From NCBI GenBank assembly GCA_037501455.1, contig CM074857.1, forward strand, positions 122,313,501 to 122,377,500: DNA of 64,000 bases, written 5' to 3'. This DNA comes from Lantana camara. Its lineage: Eukaryota > Streptophyta > Magnoliopsida > Lamiales > Verbenaceae. Positions 54,878-64,000 of this stretch are shown here, piece after piece. Made by a program: the position numbers and the translations under genes. The notes under the pieces were generated by a model. The model did no database searches. It was given only the letters and a program-made list of their open reading frames with translations, and was not told the origin of the DNA. Within the stretch, counting starts at the first letter, position 1, and every line of letters begins with the position of its first letter.

Positions 54878-55882
54878 CTCAAGATAGATGTCAACTGCTC
54901 TATACACTTGATCAAAGGATTCTCTAGCAGAATCAGGCAAACTCTCAGCAACTCCAAGAAACTTAGAAATTTTGAGGTTCGGGTCAGGCCCAATCTCCTT
55001 CAAGTACATATCGATCAACTTCCCGACTTTCTTGATTTTGTGCAAGTACAGCTTATCATTGTACTGAACAAACAATCTGATTAATCTCAGCACTAAATTA
55101 ACATCATAGACACCTCCATTGCCTCCTCTCGAGATCAACAGATCATCTGAAGTTGCCTGATCAAGCATCTCTCCTATCAGCTTCTCCAACGCGTTCCTTC
55201 GTTCTCTACTCAACCCAAAATGGGATACAACTCTCAAAACCCAGAAAAGTCCTCTGCATGAAAATGCGGTTTTTCCGATCAAAACCACCCCATTTACCAT
55301 TGTGTCAGCAAGAATGTTATATTCTGTTGAAACGTTGATTTTACTGCCATTGGGGTGGAGGGCAGATTTCAGGTAATGTAAGAGAAATCTCGTCATGACT
55401 AGATTGTTGTAATCACTCCCATAAGCTCCTAATGATCTGAGGAAGTACTCTATAATCTTGGGACTCAAAATGGCTAGTTCTTGAAACCACCACGCCGAAG
55501 CTTTTCTGTTTGAGGCATTATTACAAACATTTAGTGGGCTTACAAAACGCGTTGTTTCCGGAGAAGATGAAGACGAAGAGGACGAAAGGGAGAGAATATT
55601 AACGTCTGAATTCTGTGAGCTTCTCAATCAGGACACAAGACTCTGCACAAGAAAAGAAGGGCTCGCAATTCTTTAGGCATGTGAGGATTTCACTCCACGA
55701 CCAGTAGAAAATCCCTTCGAGAAAAACTTCAGTTTGGTGCAGCAGATTGACGCTGGATGCCTTCTCAGTCATCCCGAGAAAAACCGCGCAGCAATGGAGT
55801 TGAGAAACATTGGAAACAGTAATTGAAATGCCGCCATTGTTGTAACAGAATCTTGAAACGAACTCGAACCCATCAGGCCCTC

Positions 55883-56403
55883 TGTCATGGAATCGTTTAA
55901 ATTGGAGCCAATCTCCCATTTGAATGTCAGCCGTTGGATGGGGATATATGAGGGCTGTAGGATCAGAGTGAAAGCAGCAGCTCAAATATTCTAATAAGAT
56001 CTCAACCGTCCAATATCGCGGCAAGCATCTGATGGTCAGGAATGAGCTGGAAGAAGAATTAATCAAGGCCGTGTATCATCATAAAGATCCAACGGATGAG
56101 GAGCTTGGGGAAGTTGGAAAACTCGCACGCAGGAGAGAGCATTTTGCAGCTGTGATTTCCTTTAGGTTTTTTAGGGATTGTGAGTGCAAGTATTTAGGTC
56201 ATTTTAGCTCACTTTTGGAGCAAGTTTGATGTAAGCAGATTTCTAAATTCCTCATCCCTGTTCTTCCTTTCTTCCTTCCATTTCTGAATATTGTTACTGT
56301 TTCATTGCTTGATAAGCGAATATAATTCATTTCCTTGGTTGTTTTGTTATCATCTTGGGTATATTATCTTAATTCGTGTCAATCGTCAATCTCAATCCCC
56401 GAA
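55883..56403 (+). mobile_element. Solo LTR inserted in an NPH3 coding exon
   Basis: Starts TGTCATGGAATCG and follows the gypsy LTR of 25592 closely at its left end (TTGGAGCCAA, CGTTGGATGGGGAT, TGTAGGAT). It is also comparable at its right end (ATTGCTTGAT, CAATCTCAATCCCCGA). No second LTR or internal region is present. NPH3 coding sequence resumes on both sides. The right boundary is uncertain by about 15 bp and no clean target duplication was found, so a small deletion may have accompanied the event. Confidence 0.75.
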
Positions 56404-56647
56404 TTTCTGATCTGGGTCCTCCGCCTTTCCTGTTTGATTAATTTCCTCAACTTCAACGAGTAATTCGAGAGGATCCTCTGCAGCCCAGAAATCAAGAAAA
56501 AAATCACTTCAGGGAGAAAAAAAACACGGCGTAATAAATGCAAGCAAGTGATATACTACAACTGCAGGTATTAATTACTACCTCGGAGACGAAGAATGTT
56601 TGTTGGCCATTGATATGAATTTGCAGCAGGTCGCCGGTTTCTGACAT

Positions 56648-57134
56648 GGTGGGCTGCTTTTCATTGAATGAAGATACAGCTCTAAACTCTAAAGATTCAA
56701 GAAATTCCTTTCGGGGATTATATACACAAGAATCCGTATATATATATATATATATATACAAATTTGTGACGTGAAAGTGTTGAAGATTGGTTAGTTCTCT
56801 GCTGCATCACGAGAGTGAAGATTAATGTGCTGTGAATATAGAAATGGCAGAGAGAGGGATTGATGATGACAAAATCACAGTGTTGTCTTCTGCAGGCCCC
56901 ATTGCATTTATAAATTATTTTCTTTTCTTTTTTTTCTTTAATGCATATTCAATAATGGTGTTCGGAATTAGATTGCCACCATCGATTTTATTTAGTTCTC
57001 TAAAAAAAAATATTCAAAATTTACTTATTAAAATTTTTTTATAAAGAGAGTTTTACTTGTTGCTCCATACCAACTTAATTAAATGGGATATATAACTCAA
57101 GAAAAATAATGATCCACAAATTTTTTTTAGGACG
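56648..57134. other. 5' flank of the NPH3 gene
   Basis: Contains a short TA repeat at about 56738-56758 in the presumed 5' UTR or promoter of the minus-strand gene. No ORF supported. Confidence 0.4.
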
Positions 57135-58020
57135 CACTACAAAAAAACAGCCGATTTCCGACGAAAGTTTGGACGTTTTCGTCTGAAATAATTGGTTTCC
57201 GACCACTTTCAGACGAATTTTCGGCGAACTCAAGTTCGACCGAAACACCCTCGTCGCAGATAATTTCAGACGAACTTTCCGAGGAAATTTCCGACGAACT
57301 ATCACTACTAGAAAACATCCATTTAGCAACCGAAAAATTGCAACCGAATTTTTCGGTTGCAAATTTAACCGATTTGGCAACTAAATTTGCAACTGAAGAC
57401 CAAAATATGTCATATTGACTTGGAAACTGCATCTACGGTTGCTAAATCGGTTGCTAAAAGTTTGCAACAGAATGCTCGGTTTCTATTTCGGTTGCAAAGA
57501 TTTTGCAACCGAATGTCGGTTGCTAAGTCGGCTGTAAAAGAATTGTCAACTATCAACATTTTGTCAAAATTCTTGCAACCGGAATTTCAGTTGCTAAGTC
57601 GGTTGCACGAATATTGCAACGAAAATGCATCCGAAATTTCGATTGCAAATTCATATTGTAAAAAAATAATAAAATAAGATGATTTTGCAATCGAATTTAA
57701 GATGATTTTCGGTTGCAAAATCATTAAAACAAATTTAAAAATATATATTTTGCAACTCAAATTTCAGTTACAAAATTAAGAACTAGCTTAATTATTATTT
57801 TTTAAAATTTTTCAATCAAAATTTGGTGTAAAATTTTCGTGCAACTGAATTTCGGTTTCCATTATTTTTTTATTATAGAAAAAATATAACATCTATAAAA
57901 GTTGAATAAATAATAAAATTATATTTGAAAAACTCGGTTGTAATTTGGTTGCAAAATCATCTTTTTCTGTTGCAGAATCGGTTGCAATTTTTTTTTTTTT
58001 TTTTAATTACAATATACATA
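57135..58020 (+). mobile_element. CACTA (En/Spm) 5' ends, two nested, with subterminal repeats
   Basis: CACTACAAAAAAAC at 57135 is followed by CCGACGAAA/CAGACGAA repeats. CACTACTAGAAAAC at 57303 is followed by a dense array of GGTTGCAA / TTGCAACCG repeats out to about 57990. CACTA termini and subterminal repeats are transposase-binding features. No GTAGTG 3' terminus was found in the window. Two different families appear to be inserted one inside the other. Confidence 0.7.
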
Positions 58021-58928
58021 AATATTATTAATTACTCATATCATATAATATGTTTGATGATATGATTTATAATTTATAAGAATTATAAATATATATATAT
58101 AGCAAATGTCATATTTGATTCCTAAAATTTCAGTTTGTATCACTTTCATCCTTAATGTTAAGTGACAATTGAACTCCTAAAGTTCATAATTCGTTTCAGT
58201 TAAATCTTTCAAACCAAATTTTAGTGAAATTCTTGTCCCTACAGTTTTAAGTTCGAATTACTTTCATTCTCAATATTTTAAAAGTAACACAAGAATTTAA
58301 TATATTTTTAGGTGAATTAAATGCAGGGCATATTTATAATGGTGCGTCTTTGTGCTTGATCAAATAACATACACTCTAGGTGCATTAAATGCACATGTAG
58401 ACTTAATGGTTATAGGCATGATGCAATTAATATACTATGTTAGGATATTTTCTGCATTTAATGCGAGTATCCGACACGGATCCTGACCTAAATGGTTTAG
58501 GCAAGCCGATCTATCCGATCGGAGAACTTATAGGCAAAATCGACCTCACCACTTCGATCGGAAAGATTCCGAGTGTTGCTACTCAAAGCCCATCAAGTGA
58601 CGTTCATCGTTCGTACAACATGGCGTCAGGTGTCATCTTGATATTAGGCCAAATCGGTATTTATCTTAATTTAAAGGATTTAAACAATACGACGACTTAT
58701 TAATTTTAGGGAATTAAGTGTCACTTTTAGAATATCGAGAAAGAAAGCAATACAAATTTAAAACTTTAAAAGGCTTAAGTTTGTTAAATGATGATGTTAT
58801 AACATATAACATTTATGTTATTCTAAAGTGAAAAGAAATCTACTAACTATAATTATTATCATGATCATATTATAGTAATATTAATCAATATATATACTTG
58901 TAATAGAGTTTAAAGGTTATGTTTCGTT

Positions 58929-58929
<1 letters not shown>

Positions 58930-58993
<64 letters not shown>
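58930..58993. repeat. (AT)n microsatellite
   Basis: About 32 uninterrupted AT units. Confidence 0.9.
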
Positions 58994-58995
<2 letters not shown>

Positions 58996-59160
58996 TAGAA
59001 ATTCCACTAGTTTTTTTTTTTTTTTGGTACAATGCTTCGTTAGATATGATATACATAATAAATCATTAAGATATTTATACTTTCCAAAAAAAAAAAAAAG
59101 AAAGATATTTATATAACATATAATATATAGTTATAATTCTATTAAATGATATATTTAATA

Positions 59161-59304
59161 GATGGCTATATGTCTATTAAATATTGTAATATAACTTCTA
59201 TTAGATATTATATATCATAAATTTTTTTGATAGATGGCTATATGTCTATTAAATATTGTAATATAACTTCTATTAGATATCATATATCATAATTTTTTTT
59301 GATA
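59161..59304. repeat. 72-bp tandem duplication
   Basis: GATGGCTATATGTCTATTAA begins both units, at 59161 and 59233. The units differ by two or three bases. Confidence 0.85.
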
Positions 59305-59635
59305 GAAAGATATTATTTATCATATACTATAATAATATCTTATGCTCTTTGCTAACATAATACCAATAAATATATTAAATCATATATATATATATAATTA
59401 TGTTAAATGATACTATACATACTTATAAGTTATATTAGATAATATAGTATGAAATAATAAATCTATTAATTAATATATATATGTTTTTTAACTAAACATA
59501 CAACTAATTATATTCCCCCAAAATGGTGCACCCAAAAAAATTTCCCCCCAAGATAATATCAATTCCCTCCAAATATGTACTAATTAACATCCAAAGAGTT
59601 GAATAACTCTCTTAGGACCGAAAAAAGGGAAAAGG

Positions 59636-60205
59636 TTGAATAATTCTCCCCAAAAACCAAATCTCGTCATTCCCCCTTCCTCCTCTAAGGTAAGTAAGAA
59701 AGCCCTAATTTCCCCCTTCCCCCCACCCCTCTTCAAGCGGCACAGGAACAACCACCACCAAACTCGCTACCGCCGGCCACCACGCTTCGCCGCCGATGAA
59801 AAGTCCCTACCGTTCCTTGGCGAATTTCTCAGTAAAACCTCATCGAAGCTCCTCACTCTTTTGTCGCCTCCTTTCTCCCTCTTCTTTTCGTTCTTCACCG
59901 ATCAAGCCTTCCCTGAATTCACCTAATCTTTGCTATCACAGGACTTCTTACTCCACCAAGCCAGCATCTTCAAGCTTCCCCTCTCCACCCCTCTACAGCC
60001 CCTTCCCCTTCCTCCACCTCCAAACTCTTCCCCCTTCTCCAGCGCCCCGTTCACCCCATTTATTTTGTTTATTTCTTTTAAATTTTTATTAACTTTGTTT
60101 TAATGGTTAATATTTATTGTTGTATACGCAGGATTAACTTGGTGTACATTGAGGAAAAGGGGTTGAAAGGGCTTGTGAATTTGGTTGAAGAGGCTCGCTG
60201 AAGAG
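59636..60205 (+). other. C-rich leader, probable 5' UTR of the Transposase_24 gene
   Basis: The stretch at 59660-60060 is rich in CCCC and CTCC with overlapping short open frames (Pro/Ser/Arg-rich, not family-like). GAAGAGGTAATC at about 60198-60210 is a candidate donor. It resembles the pyrimidine-rich leaders of plant CACTA transcripts. It is probably transcribed but not coding. Confidence 0.4.
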
Positions 60206-61036
60206 GTAATCTTTTCTTGTAAAACTCCACTGCTCGTTACCGTTTTTTTTTTGAAATATAAATCCTGAATGTTCCTTTTCTGTGTTTAATTTGACTAGTT
60301 TTAACGATTAATATTTAGTTGCAAGTTGGTAGAATAGTTTCAAGGTCATAAAGGCTCTGTTGCATAGTTTGCTCCCTTTGTGTAATGGGATTATGGAAAA
60401 CCACAAAAGCTCTGTTGTTGCTCCATTTGGTAGAATAGTTTCAAGGTCATAAATTTTCTAATTAGAATCTTCTGGGGTGGTTTGAAAGGAGAAATCTTGA
60501 TAAAAAAAAATTGATTTGCAGCTAAACACATAAGTTTCTAATTAAGAAAATGAAGAAGTCACATGTTTGTGTTCTGAACATGAAGTAATAGCACAAGTTG
60601 GAACTTGGAATAGGTTGAGGACTTGTGATGGAACGCTTAGGCTTGTTTTTGCTGGAAAAAGAAAGTTCTGTGCTTGACTTGATCATGAATGAATACTCCC
60701 ACAAAACCGTTGCAAGGAAGGAATGAATACAAGTCATGACATAACTCAAATTTGCAGCTGAAAGAAGGCATAAAACCAAGGTAAAACAAAGCATACACAT
60801 AGAGCAACATATGTACTTCGTAACCATGGATTAATACACGAATTTGAGCACAAGAATTCATCAAACCAATCCCAAAAACGTGACAGCAGTTCATTCAAGG
60901 AAGAGCAGATTATATTTCCAATTTTATGTCCTTTCAAAAACAATTTTTATTTCCAACTTCATAAACAATTTTCAAGTAGGCCTACTTTTTATTTTGCTTG
61001 TTCTTATGACTTCTTGTATTTTTATTTGCATAATAG

Positions 61037-62908
61037 ATGACAGGTCCTCAAAGAAAAAAAAAAAGAGTCACACTGCATCTACTGAGCATACGATTACGAT
61101 GCCCCCACCAATACGAGTCCCGATGCAAAATGATTCTTCTATGCCATTAGGCTCTCCATCACCAGGCCATTCTCAATCACCCTCTTTGGGTAGTACTCCT
61201 GGTACTCCTCAAGTACCTTCTCAATCACTCTCTTTGGGTAGTACTCCTCAAGTTCCAACCTCTTTGGGTAGTATTCATGGTACTCCTCAAGTTCCAGAGA
61301 GTCCGATGAGTGTTGTCTCTGAAGTTGGTCATAATCGGCTTATGATTTATCCACAAGGAGATTATGAGTAAGTATATATTGTAATTTTATGAATTTAGTA
61401 TGTTATTTCAATCTATATTTATATTATTTATGTGATTCAGGTTTACTTATGAGAATAAATGTAGTCGAGCAATTGGGGATATTATCCAGGAAAATTATCA
61501 TGGATTTTGGCCCTGGTGGAAGGATGTTCCCCTTATGCACAAGAAGATGATGTTTGGAGAGTTTGGGGTAAAAATAGTTACTTATCCTAATTATTTATTT
61601 AATAGTTGTGAGCTTTGTTTTAAGAATTCTGAACTAATTGTATTTGTTTGTAGAAAAAATTTGTGTGGCCGGAGAATAAGAGGTTTAAGATTTGGAAGAT
61701 ATTTTGTATTCGGGCTAGATTAATTTTGAAAAATAGACTGGCTCGGGCTCGCAAACCAATAAGAAAACAACCTCAATGGATAGGGGATGAGAATTGGAAG
61801 AAGTTGTGTGATCTTTGGGATACACCGGAGTACCAAAAAAAGTCGGAAATAGCTAAAAAAAACCGAGCTTCAGATTGTGGAGGCGAGGGATTCCCACTGC
61901 ACAAAGGGGGTTCTAGATCCCATCTTATGCACTTTCAGGACATGGTAACTTAATTTTTTTTATTTATCTTATAGTATTTATAATTAATGGTTGTATTAAT
62001 TATTTATTTTTACATTGGAAGAAAACTGCAAATGGTGGTACGCCTCCAAGTATGTCACAGTATTTTCTGAGTTTGCGTTCATCAATGGATGAAAATGGAG
62101 AGATTAAGTTTGTCGATGAGCGTTCGAAAAGAACTTATGTAAGTAATTTATTTTATTGAACTGTTGTGTATATTTTTATGGATTAATAAGATCTATGTGT
62201 CTGTTATTTGTTTGGTAGAACAAATGGCAAACTAAAAGAGCAGAGCACCCAATCCCCCAAAATTTGGAGGGCACATCAATTGAGTTTCAGGTGAATACAT
62301 ATCATATTTGTTGCGCAAGTATAAAATAATTTATATGTGGTGTTTAGAAAATTCATTGATATTTCGATTATTTTGATTAGGAATGGGCAGAAGAGAAAGG
62401 TGGTCCGAACAAAGATGGATTTGTTTATGGACTTGGAGGTGCAGCTTCATTTGTGACAGCTCCTAAGACCTCAAATCCTCCATGTACATCTTCAATGGAG
62501 AATGCAACAGAGGCTGCAACTCAAAATTTGCTAGCAGCTCAAATTGAAGAAAATAAAAAGATGAAGGAGGAACTTGAGACATTAAAGAAAATGGTCGTGG
62601 ATTTATCTTCCCAATTTCAAGCTGCTCGGGCACCATTGTGGACTCCAGCTAACCAAGGGCCATATTTTATGTCTTCACCTGGATTTATGCCTTCTTCGGG
62701 ATTCATGCCGTCTGGTTTAGTGTCTCATACAAGGATCACACCCTCTACAGCAGCTCAGGTACACAACACCACTTCTACATCCACTCCTATTATTGAAATG
62801 GGAAAACAACAAATTGCTCTTAATAATGTGGGTGATGAGGGTACTTATACTGATGAGGAGGATGAGGAGGAAGGGGAGGGTGAGGAGGGGGAGGATGAAG
62901 AGTTATAG
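61037..62908 (+). CDS. Transposase_24-domain protein of a CACTA element
   Basis: Six exons by splice motif and frame: 61037..61367, 61441..61567, 61654..61944, 62022..62138, 62219..62290, 62381..62908. An N-terminal Ser/Pro-rich tract has repeats (LGSTPGTPQVP). The Transposase_24 region follows: FTYENKCSRAIGDIIQENYHGFWPWWKDVP, FVWPENKRFKIWKIF, WKKLCDLWDTPEYQKKSEIAKKNR, and HKGGSRSHLMHF. A coiled coil (EENKKMKEELETLKKMV) precedes a strongly acidic C-terminus. The family corresponds to TNPA-like accessory proteins of CACTA elements. The ATG at 61037 (MTGPQ) is in a different frame from the rest of exon 1 because of an 11-A run (61054-61064), so the 5' end is frameshifted or starts elsewhere. 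The partner Transposase_21 gene is absent. Confidence 0.75.
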
Positions 62909-64000
62909 AAGTATGAATGCTTTGTGAATATTGGTAACTTTTGTAAAAAGAATCTGATAACTCGTTATTTCATCATCTTTATAATTGAGTTTTACCCCGA
63001 ATTATACTTTAATTGATATTACTTTGAAATAAATTGATACCTTGTTGTCTTTATTGTAGAATTTGGGCCTTAATACGAAATGAAGCAAATTCGGTTAATT
63101 TATGAAGAAATCCATGCAAAAGGCGAGCCCTCGTGTATCTTGGAGCGTAGCCGAGGCAGAAGAGTGATGTGCGCAAGGAATTTGGGATCTCTGGAACTAG
63201 GCATACATGGACATAATTAATTGAGAGGCTGTATGGATATGGAACGGAAATGAGCTTGGATCAATGCAAGTGGGCCAAGGTGATGTTGTGTTGAAGTTGT
63301 TGACTTAATTTGGATTGGAATGAATATTAATGATGATGGGCTGCACATTCATTCTTGGAATTTATTGGAGGTGGGCTTGGCGTGACCTTATGGCTACAAA
63401 AAGTGGATTTAATGTTGGGCTGTGGAATTAATTAATTGGAAAGTCCCAATATGGCATGGAATGATGATGGGCTGCCGTGTTTCTTTGTAGTTAATTTGAG
63501 CAGGCCCAGGTTTATGTTGAAGACTTGGAGTGCAAGAGTTTAAATCCTATTTCTATTAGGACTTGTACGTGGGGTTAGGGACTTGGAATATTTATATATA
63601 TTTGGGACAGCTCTTTGGAAAAAGATCAGGTAACACTCGGGAGGCGACTTCGGACACTTTGAGGAGCAGCAATTCGAAGCTTTGGGAGCCAACTTCGACA
63701 TCACGATTTCTTCTTCTTATTTTAATTCTTTCGCTTTTTAGTTGATTTAAAGAATTCCTCTATTGTTTTTATGAATTTTAGTAGCTAACTCTTAATTATC
63801 TAGCTAGGGATTAAGATTCGATATTGAATATTGTGAGACCTTAACGTTTTTATTAATTTAAGTTTATTTAGGCATTTATCTTATCTCCGTGTTTCGTGTT
63901 TATTGTGATTAGGCAATTTCGGGATAGTGCACGATCTCTAGGTTGTTTAATTTGCATATAGTCAATCTTGATGCTTGAAGTGTAGTAAAGTTGATTGATA
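62909..64000. mobile_element. Probable retroelement LTR or leader, incomplete
   Basis: From about 63100 the sequence has GGGCTG-type blocks. TTTATATATATTTGGG (about 63592-63607) is TATA-like. A leader-like segment follows (TTAGTAGCTAACTCTTAATT, CTAGCTAGGGATTAAG, 63778-63815) of a kind common just inside plant LTR elements. No PBS or coding domain is reached before the window ends. Low certainty. Confidence 0.4.

Larger units (their letters stand above)
48152..56647 (-). pseudogene. NPH3-family BTB/POZ protein gene (At3g22104-like), disrupted
   Basis: NPH3 proteins are plant BTB adaptors for CUL3 ligases, often in light signalling. Exons on the minus strand: 56647..56582 (MSETGDLLQIHINGQQTFFVSE), 56477..~56404 (ILSNYSLKLRKLIKQERRR), then after a solo LTR insertion ~55882..54878, then 48574..48152. 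The BTB-like part ([40 protein letters not shown]) is followed by the NPH3 domain (WWFQELAILSPKIIEYFLRSL, YDVNLVLRLIRLF, GPDPNLKISKFLGVAESLPDSARESFDQVYRAVDIYLE). The last exon reads [23 protein letters not shown] and ends in a coiled coil. Besides the LTR, a frame change with loss of several codons occurs near 55612-55625 (LIEKL / [10 protein letters not shown]). Splice sites otherwise look intact. The 6.3-kb intron holds another LTR element. Confidence 0.85.
58021..59635. other. AT-rich spacer with repeats
   Basis: Contains a decayed repeat (58120-58300) and a GC-richer block at 58440-58680 with no recognised domain, possibly LTR debris. Also present are an (AT)n tract (58930-58993) and a 72-bp tandem duplication (59161-59304). 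No gene. Confidence 0.45.

Noticed and set aside
58440..58680. Possible gene at the GC-richer block
   Set aside because: The 88-codon ORF has no recognised motif and borders AT-rich repeats. LTR debris is more likely.
59636..60092. Pro/Ser-rich ORFs of 96-98 codons in two frames
   Set aside because: The C-rich leader keeps several frames open. There are no conserved motifs, and they lie upstream of the Transposase_24 exons like a 5' UTR.
61030..61070. Upstream extension of the Transposase_24 frame to 60844
   Set aside because: The added peptide is hydrophobic and unrelated to the family, and it looks like intron. The ATG at 61037 fits better despite the frame issue.
1..64000. CRISPR arrays, tRNA, rRNA or riboswitches
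   Set aside because: No regularly spaced short repeats, no cloverleaf with A/B boxes and no rRNA-like segments were recognised. The genome is plant nuclear.

Overview
The window is nuclear DNA from a flowering plant. Genes have short exons in AT-rich introns, the protein families are plant-specific (two-component HPt proteins, chlorophyllase, NPH3, Transposase_24), and Helitron, Ty3/gypsy, LINE, SINE, CACTA and MITE elements are packed densely. A eudicot is clear from the families. An asterid such as a Lamiales species is only a guess from overall similarity. No prokaryotic, organellar or CRISPR-like feature was seen.

Layout: (1) 1-2102, the 3' five exons of a histidine-phosphotransfer (AHP-like) gene whose phospho-accepting His is replaced by Ile. 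(2) 4710-10030 (minus), a BDP1/TFIIIB-B'' gene rebuilt from ten coding exons plus a likely non-coding first exon. (3) 12123-16285 (minus), two tandem chlorophyllase genes, each with two exons. (4) 16300-25590, a gene-free repeat desert with a near-perfect foldback MITE, a Helitron with several nested 5' ends, and pieces of gypsy LTRs. (5) 25592-31334, a complete but inactivated Ty3/gypsy chromovirus-type retrotransposon. (6) 31497-33480, a SINE next to an F-box gene carrying a frameshift. (7) 33480-39610 (minus), an apparently intact LINE with ORF1 and ORF2 overlapping as ATGA. (8) 42420-48150, a second, degenerate F-box copy in duplicated sequence. It is split from its own upstream region by a young LTR element (43821-47400). 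(9) 48152-56647 (minus), an NPH3-family gene with a non-coding LTR element in its large intron and a solo LTR inside a coding exon. (10) 57135-62908, CACTA-type ends and an exon-split Transposase_24 gene. (11) 63060-64000, the likely start of another retroelement.

The most unusual item is the LTR element at 43821-47400. Between two 420-bp LTRs (5 differences counted by eye) it carries no recognisable pol domain. Instead it holds a 682-codon chimeric ORF that joins, without introns, pieces resembling a KEA K+ efflux antiporter, a type I protein arginine methyltransferase and the VHS domain of a TOM1-like protein. A second ORF continues with the TOM1-like GAT domain. The long ORF starts at an ATG lying inside the mutated primer-binding site. 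This looks like retrotransposon-mediated capture and fusion of several spliced host mRNAs.

All exon models are hand-built from splice motifs and reading-frame continuity. Boundaries of mobile elements are approximate unless a target-site duplication is given.
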